From: an uncultured Aliiroseovarius sp. | GTDB lineage: Bacteria > Pseudomonadota > Alphaproteobacteria > Rhodobacterales > Rhodobacteraceae | NCBI GenBank assembly: GCA_938023895.1 | Contig: CALJDH010000160.1 | Span: forward strand, 1-10,808 | DNA: 10,808 nt | Direction: 5' to 3' | Shown: piece by piece, positions 1 through 7,023 of the stretch | Layout of the letters: each line of letters starts with the position of its first letter | How positions within the stretch are numbered: the stretch's first letter is position 1 | Made by a program: the position numbers and the translations under genes | The notes under the pieces: generated by a model | Told to the model about the DNA's origin: nothing | The model's input: the letters and a program-made list of their open reading frames with translations, nothing else | Database searches by the model: none

Positions 1-603
1 CAGGACCTGAAGCAGCAGTTGAACAACCCGGTCTGGCACATCCACGGCGGCGATGTGCCGGTGTCGAACATGGTCGTTCCGTTCTCGATGCTGCTGAATC
101 TGGCGTCTGTGGCCTCGGCCCACGACAAGGCGCAGCTGTGGGGCTTCATTCAGCGCTATGCGCCGGACGCGACGCCTGAGACACATCCGGATCTGGATGC
201 TGCGGCGGGCTATGCGGTGAAGTATTACGAGGACTTCGTAGAACCTGCGAAAGTTTTCCGCCTGCCCACCGATCAAGAGCGTGGCGCGCTGGAAGAGCTA
301 GCGAAAGCGCTGCGCGATGGCGACGTGGCGCTGGACGCGATTGCCCGCAAGAACGAGATGATGGGGAACGACGATCCGCTGCCCGCGGTCGATTTCCACT
401 CGGACGAGTTTCTGCAATCGGTGGTCTTCGCGCTGGGCAAGCTGCACGGGTTTGAAAACTTGCGCGACTGGTTCAAGGCGCTTTACGAAGTGCTTCTGGG
501 CGCCAGCCAAGGTCCGCGTTTCGGAGGCTTCGCAGCCCTCTATGGGGCCGAGGAAACGGCGGCCCTGATCGACAAGGCGCTGGCTGGGGAATTGGTGAAA
601 TAA
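1..603 (+). CDS. lysK: Lysyl-tRNA synthetase, class I, C-terminal part (5' end outside window)
   Basis: Cytoplasmic enzyme that charges tRNA-Lys with lysine using ATP. The frame is open from base 1 and stops at TAA 601-603, so about 200 C-terminal residues are visible and the true start lies upstream; the TTG at 19 is internal. The visible part is the helical anticodon-binding region of the class I (archaeal-type) enzyme. Recognised segments are NPVWHIHGG near the left edge, YYEDFV, and near the end the highly characteristic block GFENLRDWFKALYE followed by GASQGPRFGGF and ALYG. The HIGH and KMSKS catalytic motifs of the family would lie upstream and cannot be checked. Class I LysRS is unrelated to the class II LysRS of most bacteria but is normal in many alphaproteobacteria. 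The gene ends 26 bases before a strong terminator, so it is the last gene of its transcript. Confidence in the family is high, from remembered family sequence rather than a search. Confidence 0.93.
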   Translation, partial: QDLKQQLNNPVWHIHGGDVPVSNMVVPFSMLLNLASVASAHDKAQLWGFIQRYAPDATPETHPDLDAAAGYAVKYYEDFVEPAKVFRLPTDQERGALEELAKALRDGDVALDAIARKNEMMGNDDPLPAVDFHSDEFLQSVVFALGKLHGFENLRDWFKALYEVLLGASQGPRFGGFAALYGAEETAALIDKALAGELVK

Positions 604-629
604 GCCTGCTAACCCATTGAATTGATAAG

Positions 630-658
630 CGGCGTCCGAACTCTCGGGCGCCGTTTTT
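630..658 (+). terminator. Rho-independent terminator after lysK
   Basis: A 10-bp stem (630-639 with 644-653, one G-T wobble), an ACTC loop and then five T (654-658). This is a canonical intrinsic terminator 26 bases after the lysK stop codon, and it separates lysK from the next gene. Confidence 0.9.
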
Positions 659-690
659 CGTTCCGATCCCCCGCGCAACGCACGCCCGTC

Positions 691-706
691 TTAACGCCCG
701 TTAACC
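691..706. promoter_or_regulatory. TTAACG/TTAACC repeat, near-match to a CtrA site
   Basis: TTAA at 691-694 and TTAA at 701-704 are separated by 6 bases, about 100 bases upstream of the beta-helix gene start. The full CtrA recognition sequence of alphaproteobacteria is TTAA-N7-TTAA, so this is one base short and may not be functional. It stands out as two AT-rich tetramers in a GC-rich leader. I found no convincing sigma-70 -35/-10 pair between the terminator and the gene start. Low confidence. Confidence 0.25.
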
Positions 707-750
707 CCCCGCCGCTTACACCTTTTGACGTTTCTCGCCCCGTCCTGCGC

Positions 751-773
751 GCCCCAACGCGTCTGCGCGGGGC
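751..773 (+). promoter_or_regulatory. GC-rich hairpin in the leader of the beta-helix gene
   Basis: GCCCC (751-755) is complementary to GGGGC (769-773), with an alternative inner CGCG/CGCG pairing (758-761 with 766-769). It lies about 33 bases before the ATG at 806 and has no T-run after it, so it is not a standard terminator. It might affect mRNA stability or be incidental in GC-rich DNA. Confidence 0.25.
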
Positions 774-805
774 TTTGCGTGGATATCGACCGGAAAGGGA
801 ACCTG

Positions 806-3097
806 ATGAACAAGGCGATTACCGAAGGGGTGGTGTTCATGCCGCCTGAATTTGAGGATGGGCTGGATGTTTGGTCAAGCGAGGATGGCACCCCCGGCAG
901 CCTGACTTATGACGGGGCGGGCAATGCGGCGATCGTTCCGGCGGATCAGGATTTCGACGGCTGTCTGGAGCTGTTCAAGGACCAGAATACGCAAACGCTG
1001 CGCTATATGGGCCAGACACCCTTCGAACAAGGCTGCTATCTGCGGGTGCGTGCCCGCGTGAAGGCGATCTCGGGTCCGCTGCCATCCGTTCGTATCGCGA
1101 CGCGTCCCAGCCTGTCGGGTGGCGGTCATGCCACCGGATATGTTGAAACCGGGCCCGAGGTGGCTTTGACGTCATATGGCGAGGTGGTCGAGATCTCGGC
1201 CATCATCGGATCGGGTAGCCGGTCGAGCGTCGATATGGTTTGGGGCGAAGACGTGGCCTATGCCCATATCGGGTTGGACCTGACTGGGTCGAACGGGGCC
1301 GCCGTGCGCGTTGACGACATTATCATTGAGGACGTCACGGGTGCCTATCTGCGCGACATGATGGACTGGGTGGATGTGCGCGACTTCGGGGCCGTCGGGG
1401 ATGGTGTAACCGATGACCGCGCCGCGTACGAGGCCGCCGATGCGGCTGCCGGCGGACGGACCCTGCTGGTGCCTGAAGGGGTTTTTCATATCGGCGCGAA
1501 CTTGACCCTGCACACGGACATTCGCTTTGAAGGTACCGTGACCATGGATGACGATGTCTATCTGTCGATGACCCGCAGCTTCGACTTGCCCAACTATATT
1601 GACGCGTTCGGCAGCGAGCTTCTGGGCTTCCGCAAGGCGTTTCAGGCGCTGCTGCACTATGCCGACCACAAGGTTCTAGATATGGGAGGTCGCCGTATCG
1701 ATGTGACCGAGCCCATCGACATGCAGGCGGCGTATGCGACTGCGGATACGTTCCTAATCCGTCGTGCGATCCGCAACGGCCAGTTCTATGTCATCGGGGG
1801 CGCTGCTTGGGATGATGAGGTAACAACCTCAGCGGCGCAATACACCCCTGCCAATCCGATGAAGCTAACCAATGTTCCGGGCATCTCGGCCATTCAGCCG
1901 GGCTCGATTGTCACGGGCAATGGCGTCGGGCGCGAGGTCTATGTGAAGTCGGTGGATGTCAGTGCCCAAGAACTTGAACTGAGCCGCCCACTTTGGGGGG
2001 CAGATCCCAACCAGACTTACACCTTCACCCGCCACAAATACGTGCTGGATTTCGGGGGATTTGCTGAACTGCGACGCCTGAACCTGATCGAGATCGAATT
2101 CCAGTGTAACAAGCATGCATCGGCGATCATGCTGGCGCGCAATGGCGAGAACATGGTCGTTCAGGATTGTCATTTCATCAAGCCCAAGAACCACGGGATC
2201 AGCTCGATCGGGCGGGCGTGTCAGGGGCTTCAGGTGGATCGCTGCCAGTTCATTTCGGCCGAGCAAAGCTTGCCCGCGACAGATCGCGTGTCGGTCGCCG
2301 TGAATGTAAACGCCAATGATTCCAAAATTCGGGACACGCAGTTCCAACGTATGGGGACGTCGATGGTGCTGTATGGTTCTGGCCATATCATTCAGGGCAA
2401 TCACCTGTATCAAGGGGATGAAGTGACCGATGGCCCGCGCGTGGCCGGCATTGTGTTTACTCTTGAGAACAACAAGACTGTTCTGACGGGTAATTACATC
2501 GACAACTGCATGATCGAGTGGAACAACGAACACGATTCTCAGCCTGATTTTGGGACCGAATACGCATTTGGCGGGATGACGATCACCGACAACATCTTCA
2601 CCGCCAACGACGTTGCTTCGTGGTTTACATGGATCATGATCAAGCCGTTTGGAACCGGGCACTACCTTTCGGGTCTACATGTCAGCAACAACACCTTCCG
2701 GTCGTTGAACGGACGTATTGATCGGGTCGAAAACGTGTCGACGACCCACGGGACGCTAAACGGATGGAGCATGCGCGACGTGACCTTCCAGAACAACGCC
2801 TTTGTCGGGGTGGATCAGCGCACGATTTCGCCTGTGACCCTTGAATTCAATCAAAACACGGAAGCCGATACCTGGACCTTGGATGGTTCGAGCTTCTTTC
2901 CGTTTGGAGGCAATGCGCGAACGGTCTCCTCTGTGGTGATCGAGGGTGATTTGCGCGACAGCTCTGGCAATCAGATCTGGGACAACCCACACGTGTTGGT
3001 GAACCAAGGCAGTAGCGCGGAATTAGCCCAGTTGAAGTGGTCTACGCCGGTGCGAGGGACGGCGCATGTAACATTGCGCACGGACAAGCCTTTCTGA
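806..3097 (+). CDS. Pectate-lyase/GH28-related right-handed beta-helix protein, 763 aa
   Basis: Predicted polysaccharide-binding or -cleaving protein with a solenoid fold; substrate unknown. Start ATG 806 is preceded by a purine-rich Shine-Dalgarno (GGAAAGGGA, 792-800); an upstream TTG at 725 in the same frame lacks comparable support. Residues ~1-185 look like a beta-rich, jelly-roll-like carbohydrate-binding domain (many beta strands, ending VRVDDIIIEDV). At residues 193-204 is DFGAVGDGVTDD, the signature that opens the pectate_lyase_3 / rhamnogalacturonase-like beta-helix family (PF12708 type). The following ~500 residues contain repeated short strands with Asn ladders typical of such helices (ITDNIFTAND, VSNNTFRS, FQNNAFVG, LTGNYIDN). 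No signal peptide, lipobox or membrane segment is visible, so the route outside the cell, if any, is unclear. N-terminal binding domain plus beta-helix resembles phage tailspikes and surface depolymerases, but no phage genes are nearby. The gene sits alone between two terminators. Specific glycosidase or lyase catalytic residues could not be assigned. Confidence 0.85.
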   Translation: MNKAITEGVVFMPPEFEDGLDVWSSEDGTPGSLTYDGAGNAAIVPADQDFDGCLELFKDQNTQTLRYMGQTPFEQGCYLRVRARVKAISGPLPSVRIATRPSLSGGGHATGYVETGPEVALTSYGEVVEISAIIGSGSRSSVDMVWGEDVAYAHIGLDLTGSNGAAVRVDDIIIEDVTGAYLRDMMDWVDVRDFGAVGDGVTDDRAAYEAADAAAGGRTLLVPEGVFHIGANLTLHTDIRFEGTVTMDDDVYLSMTRSFDLPNYIDAFGSELLGFRKAFQALLHYADHKVLDMGGRRIDVTEPIDMQAAYATADTFLIRRAIRNGQFYVIGGAAWDDEVTTSAAQYTPANPMKLTNVPGISAIQPGSIVTGNGVGREVYVKSVDVSAQELELSRPLWGADPNQTYTFTRHKYVLDFGGFAELRRLNLIEIEFQCNKHASAIMLARNGENMVVQDCHFIKPKNHGISSIGRACQGLQVDRCQFISAEQSLPATDRVSVAVNVNANDSKIRDTQFQRMGTSMVLYGSGHIIQGNHLYQGDEVTDGPRVAGIVFTLENNKTVLTGNYIDNCMIEWNNEHDSQPDFGTEYAFGGMTITDNIFTANDVASWFTWIMIKPFGTGHYLSGLHVSNNTFRSLNGRIDRVENVSTTHGTLNGWSMRDVTFQNNAFVGVDQRTISPVTLEFNQNTEADTWTLDGSSFFPFGGNARTVSSVVIEGDLRDSSGNQIWDNPHVLVNQGSSAELAQLKWSTPVRGTAHVTLRTDKPF

Positions 3098-3103
3098 GAC
3101 ATA

Positions 3104-3139
3104 CAAATAAGGCCCACCAGTTGGTGGGCCTTATTTGTT
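3104..3139. terminator. Strong palindromic terminator, possibly bidirectional
   Basis: A perfect inverted repeat: 3104-3119 pairs with 3122-3137 over 16 bp around a 2-base centre (in RNA, effectively a 4-base AGTT loop). The GC-rich core GGCCCACC is flanked by an A-rich left arm and a T-rich right arm (TTATTTGTT). It begins 7 bases after the beta-helix stop codon. On the plus strand it terminates that gene. The symmetric A/T arms mean it could also stop minus-strand transcription. Confidence 0.88.
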
Positions 3140-3178
3140 GCCCGTCTTGCGGGAAATGTCTGAACAACTATGAATTTC

Positions 3179-3192
3179 TTGATGCGGATCAA
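3179..3192. promoter_or_regulatory. Perfect FNR/FnrL/FixK-type binding site upstream of ppk2
   Basis: TTGAT (3179-3183), four bases GCGG, then ATCAA (3188-3192): an exact match to TTGAT-N4-ATCAA, the consensus for FNR-family regulators (FnrL and Dnr/FixK-type in Rhodobacteraceae). The centre at 3185.5 lies about 63 bases before the preferred ATG (3249). A class II activator site centred at -41.5 would put transcription start near 3227, leaving a short leader with the Shine-Dalgarno. The -10 region around 3211-3217 (TTGTTAG) is only weakly consensus-like. The site falls in a true intergenic region after a terminator, which favours a real operator. Confidence 0.75.
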
Positions 3193-3248
3193 GGCGCGAT
3201 CTGATCGGGTTTGTTAGAGGCAAACCGAACAATCAAGGAGAGATGCGA

Positions 3249-4202
3249 ATGAGTGCGACCCAGACCCGTAATAGTGCGCCGAAAACTGCGGCAAAGGCAG
3301 TTCCGAAACCGGACGCCAACGCCACGCCCGAGCCGAAACCGTTCCCGAAAGTCAGTGCAGATCAGATCCGCGAGACCTTTGAAAACGGAAAATATCCCTA
3401 TGACAAGAAGCTTGGTCGTAAGGAATACGAAGCCGAAAAAGCACGCCTGCAAGCCGAGCTTTTGAAGGTGCAGCGTTGGGTTGGTGAAACGGGTCAGAAA
3501 TTCGTGCTTCTGTTCGAAGGTCGTGACGCGGCCGGCAAGGGTGGCACGATCAAGCGCTTCATGGAGCATCTCAACCCCCGCGAAGCCCGCGTTGTCGCGC
3601 TGAACAAGCCGACCGACGAAGAGCGCGGCCAGTGGTTCTATCAGCGCTATATCAGCCAACTGCCGACCGAGGGCGAAATGGTCTTCTATGACCGCTCGTG
3701 GTACAACCGCGCGGGTGTGGAACGTGTGATGGGCTTCTGTTCGCCCAGCGAATATCTTGAGTTCATGCGCCAGACGCCCGAGTACGAACGCATGCTGACG
3801 CGTTCGGGTATCCGCCTGTACAAATACTGGTTCTCGGTCACCCGCGAAGAGCAGAAGCGCCGCTTTGATAGCCGCAAGGACGACCCGTTGAAGCGCTGGA
3901 AGCTGAGCCCGGTCGACGTTGCATCCCTGTCGAAATGGGACGACTACACCGAGGCGAAAGAGGCGATGTTCTTCTACACGGATACTGCTGATGCGCCGTG
4001 GACCATCATCAAGTCGAACGACAAAAAGCGTGCGCGTCTGGAATGCATGCGCCACTTCCTGTCGACCATTGACTATCCTGACAAGGACTACGACTTGGTC
4101 CGCGCGCCGGATCCGCTGATCGTGGGCCATGCAAGCCAGGTGATCCACAACGCGGATCATATTCTGGGCGCAAGCCTGCATCCGGATCAGCGTCGCGGCT
4201 GA
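3249..4202 (+). CDS. ppk2: Polyphosphate kinase 2 (PPK2 family), 317 aa
   Basis: Soluble cytoplasmic enzyme transferring phosphate between inorganic polyphosphate and nucleotides, typically making NTPs from NDPs at polyP expense. I chose ATG 3249 over ATG 3243: AGGAG at 3236-3240 is 8 bases from 3249 but only 2 from 3243. After a ~35-residue Lys/Pro/Ala-rich tail, the P-loop kinase core shows Walker A GRDAAGKGG (residues 91-99), Walker B FYDRSWYNR (146-154, Asp148), GVERVMGFC (156-164) and the Arg/Lys-rich lid KRRFDSRKDDPLKRWKLS (203-220). WDDYTEAKEAMF (230-241) and SNDKKRARL (256-264) are also PPK2-typical. Length fits a single-domain PPK2 of the ADP/GDP-phosphorylating class; nucleotide preference cannot be read from sequence alone. 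The gene is monocistronic, between terminators, and a perfect FNR-type box upstream suggests low-oxygen control. Family assignment is very secure. Confidence 0.96.
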   Translation: MSATQTRNSAPKTAAKAVPKPDANATPEPKPFPKVSADQIRETFENGKYPYDKKLGRKEYEAEKARLQAELLKVQRWVGETGQKFVLLFEGRDAAGKGGTIKRFMEHLNPREARVVALNKPTDEERGQWFYQRYISQLPTEGEMVFYDRSWYNRAGVERVMGFCSPSEYLEFMRQTPEYERMLTRSGIRLYKYWFSVTREEQKRRFDSRKDDPLKRWKLSPVDVASLSKWDDYTEAKEAMFFYTDTADAPWTIIKSNDKKRARLECMRHFLSTIDYPDKDYDLVRAPDPLIVGHASQVIHNADHILGASLHPDQRRG

Positions 4203-4226
4203 TCTGACAGACAGTACAGAACGACG

Positions 4227-4249
4227 GGGGCGCTTAGGCGCCCCTTTTT
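4227..4249 (+). terminator. Rho-independent terminator after ppk2
   Basis: GGGGCGC (4227-4233), loop TTAG, GCGCCCC (4238-4244), then TTTTT (4245-4249). Perfect 7-bp GC-rich stem 24 bases after the ppk2 stop codon. Confidence 0.93.
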
Positions 4250-4294
4250 CATTCAATCTTTTGTTGAGTCGCGCTATTCTGGGGAAAAAGCAGA

Positions 4295-4318
4295 TTGCGC
4301 ACGGAATCCAAAGCGCAA
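4295..4318. promoter_or_regulatory. Inverted repeat in the leader of the lytic transglycosylase gene
   Basis: TTGCGC (4295-4300) and GCGCAA (4313-4318) form a 6-bp inverted repeat with a 12-base spacer, ending 26 bases before the ATG. It could be a dimeric-regulator operator or a leader hairpin. No partner regulator is nearby and no clear -35/-10 pair was identified, so this is tentative. Confidence 0.3.
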
Positions 4319-4344
4319 CAAATTCGAGTAGCGCAGGTGATTTC

Positions 4345-5490
4345 ATGGCTTATTCCAGACGTTTCATTTTGGCCGGACTGTCGGCCCTGTCGCTTGCCGC
4401 CTGTCAATCAGGTGGGACAGCGGCCAGCACCCCTCGCAATGCGTCTGGTGAATTGCGTGCAGTGCGCAATGCGCGGTTTGACGCTTGGGTGCCGGGGGCC
4501 AAGAAACGGATGATCGCGCGCGGTCTGCCCGTGTCCGCTGTCAATCGCGCCTTCCGCGATCTGGGCTATCTGCCCGGCGTGGTGGCCCGCGACCGCAATC
4601 AGACCGAGTTCGTACGCTCGTTCGAGGATTACCTGGCCATCGCCGCCTCGGATGCGCGGATTGCGAAGGGGCGGGCGATGCTGTCCAGATACGCGCGTCT
4701 TCTAAACCAGCTCGAAGCAAGATACGGCGTTGAGAAAGAAGTGATCGTCGCTGTTTGGGGCGTGGAAAGCCGCTACGGCGAACGGCGCGGTGATGTGCCG
4801 GTGATGTCCGCGCTGGCAACACTGGCCTTTGACGGGCGGCGTGGCCGCTTTTTCGAGGGGCAGATGGCTGCCGCGATCAAGATCATCGCGCGCGGCGACG
4901 TCACGCCCGCACGCATGATGGGCAGCTGGGCGGGCGCGATGGGGCATACGCAGTTCATCCCCTCGTCTTATTTAGCCTATGCGGTGGATTTCCGCGGCGA
5001 CGGCAAGGCGGATATCTGGTCGGATGATCCCACAGACGCGCTGGCCTCGACCGCGGCTTATCTTAGCCGATCTGGGTGGAAGCGCGGGCAGCGATGGGGC
5101 AAAGAAATCACTGGTCGTGCACAGTCTGGCAAAGGCCGGGTTGTAAAGCCCGCTGGCGAACGCGGCCCGGTATTCGAGGTCTATCACAATTACGGCGTGC
5201 TTGGACGTTATAACAATGCCCAGAAATACATCATCGGCGTTGGGCATCTTTCAGACCGCTTGGTCGGGCGTCCCGCACTTCGTGCGTCGTTCGGTGCAGA
5301 TGAACACGGGCTAACATTGGACGACCGCAAAGCCCTGCAAAAAAGTCTGACGCGCGCGGGCTTTGATACAGGAGAAGCCGACGGTGTGCTGGGGGATAAG
5401 ACCTATGCCGCCATCAAAGCGTACCAACAGTCGTACGGGCTTCAAGTGACCGGTATGCCATCGAAAGCGCTGCTTGCAATGTTGCGATAG
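4345..5490 (+). CDS. MltB-family lytic murein transglycosylase lipoprotein with peptidoglycan-binding domain, 381 aa
   Basis: Cleaves the MurNAc-GlcNAc bond of peptidoglycan to give 1,6-anhydro products, acting in the periplasm anchored to a membrane. ATG 4345 has AGGTGA at 4335-4340 and gives a classic lipoprotein signal: MAYSRR, a hydrophobic stretch, then lipobox LAAC with lipidated Cys20. The in-frame TTG at 4261 would bury this signal and is rejected. The SLT_2/MltB domain spans ~42-310: IVAVWGVESRYGE contains the probable catalytic Glu141; MMGSWAGAMGHTQFIPSSY (191-209) and DFRGDGKADIW (215-225) are family hallmarks. Residues ~323-380 are a PG_binding_1 domain (LQKSLTRAGFDTGEADGVLG, then TYAAIKAYQ), which anchors the enzyme to the wall. 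This arrangement matches the alphaproteobacterial MltB_2 type rather than E. coli MltB itself, so no symbol is given. The MATE gene starts 51 bases downstream without an intervening terminator, so co-transcription is possible. Confidence 0.94.
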   Translation: MAYSRRFILAGLSALSLAACQSGGTAASTPRNASGELRAVRNARFDAWVPGAKKRMIARGLPVSAVNRAFRDLGYLPGVVARDRNQTEFVRSFEDYLAIAASDARIAKGRAMLSRYARLLNQLEARYGVEKEVIVAVWGVESRYGERRGDVPVMSALATLAFDGRRGRFFEGQMAAAIKIIARGDVTPARMMGSWAGAMGHTQFIPSSYLAYAVDFRGDGKADIWSDDPTDALASTAAYLSRSGWKRGQRWGKEITGRAQSGKGRVVKPAGERGPVFEVYHNYGVLGRYNNAQKYIIGVGHLSDRLVGRPALRASFGADEHGLTLDDRKALQKSLTRAGFDTGEADGVLGDKTYAAIKAYQQSYGLQVTGMPSKALLAMLR

Positions 5491-5541
5491 CGCCAACACT
5501 CTGTGCTTGCCCCGCTGCATTCCCCACAATAAAGGTGGGAA

Positions 5542-6900
5542 ATGACACAGGTAATGACTCTCCCTCAGCACATGCGTGCGGTTTTGGTTCTAGGCACGCC
5601 GTTGGTTGCCTCGCAACTGGCGCAGTTTTCGGTGCAGATCACCGATACGATCATGCTGGGCTGGTACGGGGTTGATGAGTTGGCCGCCGTCACGCTGGCG
5701 GGCACCTTCTTCTTCATCTTCCTGATTATGGGATCGGGGCCGGCCATGGCGTTGATGCCGATGGTGGCCGAAGCCTCCGAGGCAGGCGACGACGTCCGTG
5801 TGCGGCGTTTGACCCGCATGGCGCTTTGGATTTCCATCGGCTTTGCCTTGGCGGTGCTGCCCCTGATGTGGATGTCCGCGCCAATTCTTCAGGCCATGGG
5901 GCAAGATGAAGCGCTCAGTCAGATCGCACAAAGCTACCTCAGGATTGCGGGCTTTGGATTGATCCCGGCGCTGATCGTGAACTCGTTGCGCAGCTACCTG
6001 TCCGCGCTTGAGCATGCACGGATTGTCCTGTGGGCAACCATCATTGCGGCGATCATGAACGGGGTCATCAACTATGCGCTGATCTTCGGCAATTGGGGCG
6101 CACCGGAACTGGGCGTGCGAGGTGCGGCGATTGCATCGGTCACCATCCAGATCGCAGCGGGCATTGTCCTGTGGGTGTATGCAGCGCGCCTGAACCCGGA
6201 ACAGGCCTTGTTCCAACGCCTGTGGAAACCCGATTGGGAGGCATTGGTGGATCTTTTGAAAGTGGGTATTCCGATCGGTTTGACCACATTGGCCGAGGTC
6301 GGGATGTTTTCTGCCTCGACCATCGTTGTGGGGCTGATTGGCACGTTAGAGCTTGCCGCGCACGGCATCGCACTTCAGATTACGGCGCTGTTCTTCATGG
6401 TGCATTTGGGGCTGTCGATGACAGCGACGGTGCGCGCGGGCCGTGCGTTGGGCCGCAAGGACGAGTTGGGTCTGCGCCGGGGCGCGCTGGCGGTGACGCT
6501 GGCATCTGTCCTCTTCGGCGGGCTGACCGTCATCCTGTTCCTAGTTTTCCCGGCGCCGCTGATCCAGCTATTCCTGGACCCGAATGAAGTATTACGGACC
6601 GAGATCGTGGTGCTTGGCACTTCGCTCCTTGTGGTCGCCGCTCTTTTCCAGTTTGCAGACGGCGCACAAGCCATCGCTATGGGACTTTTGCGCGGCGTGC
6701 AGGATACGCGCGTTCCGATGATCATCGCCAGCCTGAGCTATTGGATCGTCGGGATGGGGTCGTCTTATGTCCTTGGCATCACGCTGGGCTTTGGCGCGGT
6801 GGGCGTGTGGTGGGGGCTGCTGCTGGGTCTGCTTTGCGCCGGCGCCTTCATGTCGTGGCGCTTCTGGATGCAATCCTCGCGCATTGGCGTACGAGGCTAA
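5542..6900 (+). CDS. MATE-family multidrug/toxin exporter, NorM-like, 452 aa
   Basis: Inner-membrane antiporter expelling cationic or toxic organic compounds in exchange for Na+ or H+. Length and hydrophobicity fit the standard 12-helix MATE fold as two six-helix halves. Family motifs seen are QITDTIMLGWYG (32-43) in helix 1, LRSYLSALEHAR (149-160), NYALIFGNWGAPELGVRGAAIA (second half of the N lobe), and ADGAQAIAMGLLRGVQDTR (372-390). Asp35, Glu252 (TTLAEVGMF) and Asp373 occupy the positions of the cation-site acids of Vibrio cholerae NorM, which supports the NorM subfamily and cation coupling. ATG 5542 follows AAGG/GGTGGG; ATG 5554 in frame is an alternative. A small imperfect hairpin (arms 5520-5527 and 5535-5541) overlaps the ribosome site and might modulate translation. 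Substrate cannot be inferred. The lytic transglycosylase gene lies 51 bases upstream. Confidence 0.94.
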   Translation: MTQVMTLPQHMRAVLVLGTPLVASQLAQFSVQITDTIMLGWYGVDELAAVTLAGTFFFIFLIMGSGPAMALMPMVAEASEAGDDVRVRRLTRMALWISIGFALAVLPLMWMSAPILQAMGQDEALSQIAQSYLRIAGFGLIPALIVNSLRSYLSALEHARIVLWATIIAAIMNGVINYALIFGNWGAPELGVRGAAIASVTIQIAAGIVLWVYAARLNPEQALFQRLWKPDWEALVDLLKVGIPIGLTTLAEVGMFSASTIVVGLIGTLELAAHGIALQITALFFMVHLGLSMTATVRAGRALGRKDELGLRRGALAVTLASVLFGGLTVILFLVFPAPLIQLFLDPNEVLRTEIVVLGTSLLVVAALFQFADGAQAIAMGLLRGVQDTRVPMIIASLSYWIVGMGSSYVLGITLGFGAVGVWWGLLLGLLCAGAFMSWRFWMQSSRIGVRG

Positions 6901-6965
6901 AGCACTCGGCGGCCAGCATCTCGCATTTTCTTGTTATAAATACCTTGGGGTTCGAAGGCTTCTTG

Positions 6966-6988
6966 GAAACTGTCCGGGGGACAGTTTC
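6966..6988. repeat. Perfect 10-bp hairpin in convergent intergenic region, likely dispersed intergenic element
   Basis: GAAACTGTCC (6966-6975) and GGACAGTTTC (6979-6988) are exact reverse complements around GGG. The hairpin lies 66 bases after the MATE stop. There is no T-run after the stem, so it is not a textbook intrinsic terminator, although it could still act at the end of the convergent transcripts. The preceding bases (rc CCCCAAGGTATTT, 6939-6951) resemble a GGGGTATTT-type motif I associate with intergenic DNA of Rhodobacteraceae, suggesting a repeat family; this needs a genome-wide count. Confidence 0.5.
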
Positions 6989-7023
6989 GTCTGAGAACGG
7001 GTGGAGCTCTGGCGTGTGAAGCG

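Noticed and set aside
725..805. Upstream TTG extension of the beta-helix protein (27 residues)
   Set aside because: No Shine-Dalgarno at 725, and the extension (Cys/Pro-rich) does not look like a signal peptide; ATG 806 has a good ribosome site.
1865..2662. Minus-strand open frame of 265 codons inside the beta-helix gene
   Set aside because: Antisense shadow of a clear plus-strand gene; no ribosome site or recognisable domain.
4261..4344. TTG start for the lytic transglycosylase at 4261
   Set aside because: It would place 28 residues before an intact lipoprotein signal peptide and starts only 12 bases past a terminator T-run.
3189..4346. Long open frame (385 codons) on the minus strand opposite ppk2
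   Set aside because: It is fully antisense to a well-conserved PPK2 gene, has no recognisable domain, and reads as low-complexity Arg/Leu/Phe-rich shadow of GC-rich codon use.
5520..5541. Riboswitch or attenuator before the MATE gene
   Set aside because: Only one short imperfect hairpin with a bulge in a 51-base gap; too small for a riboswitch aptamer.
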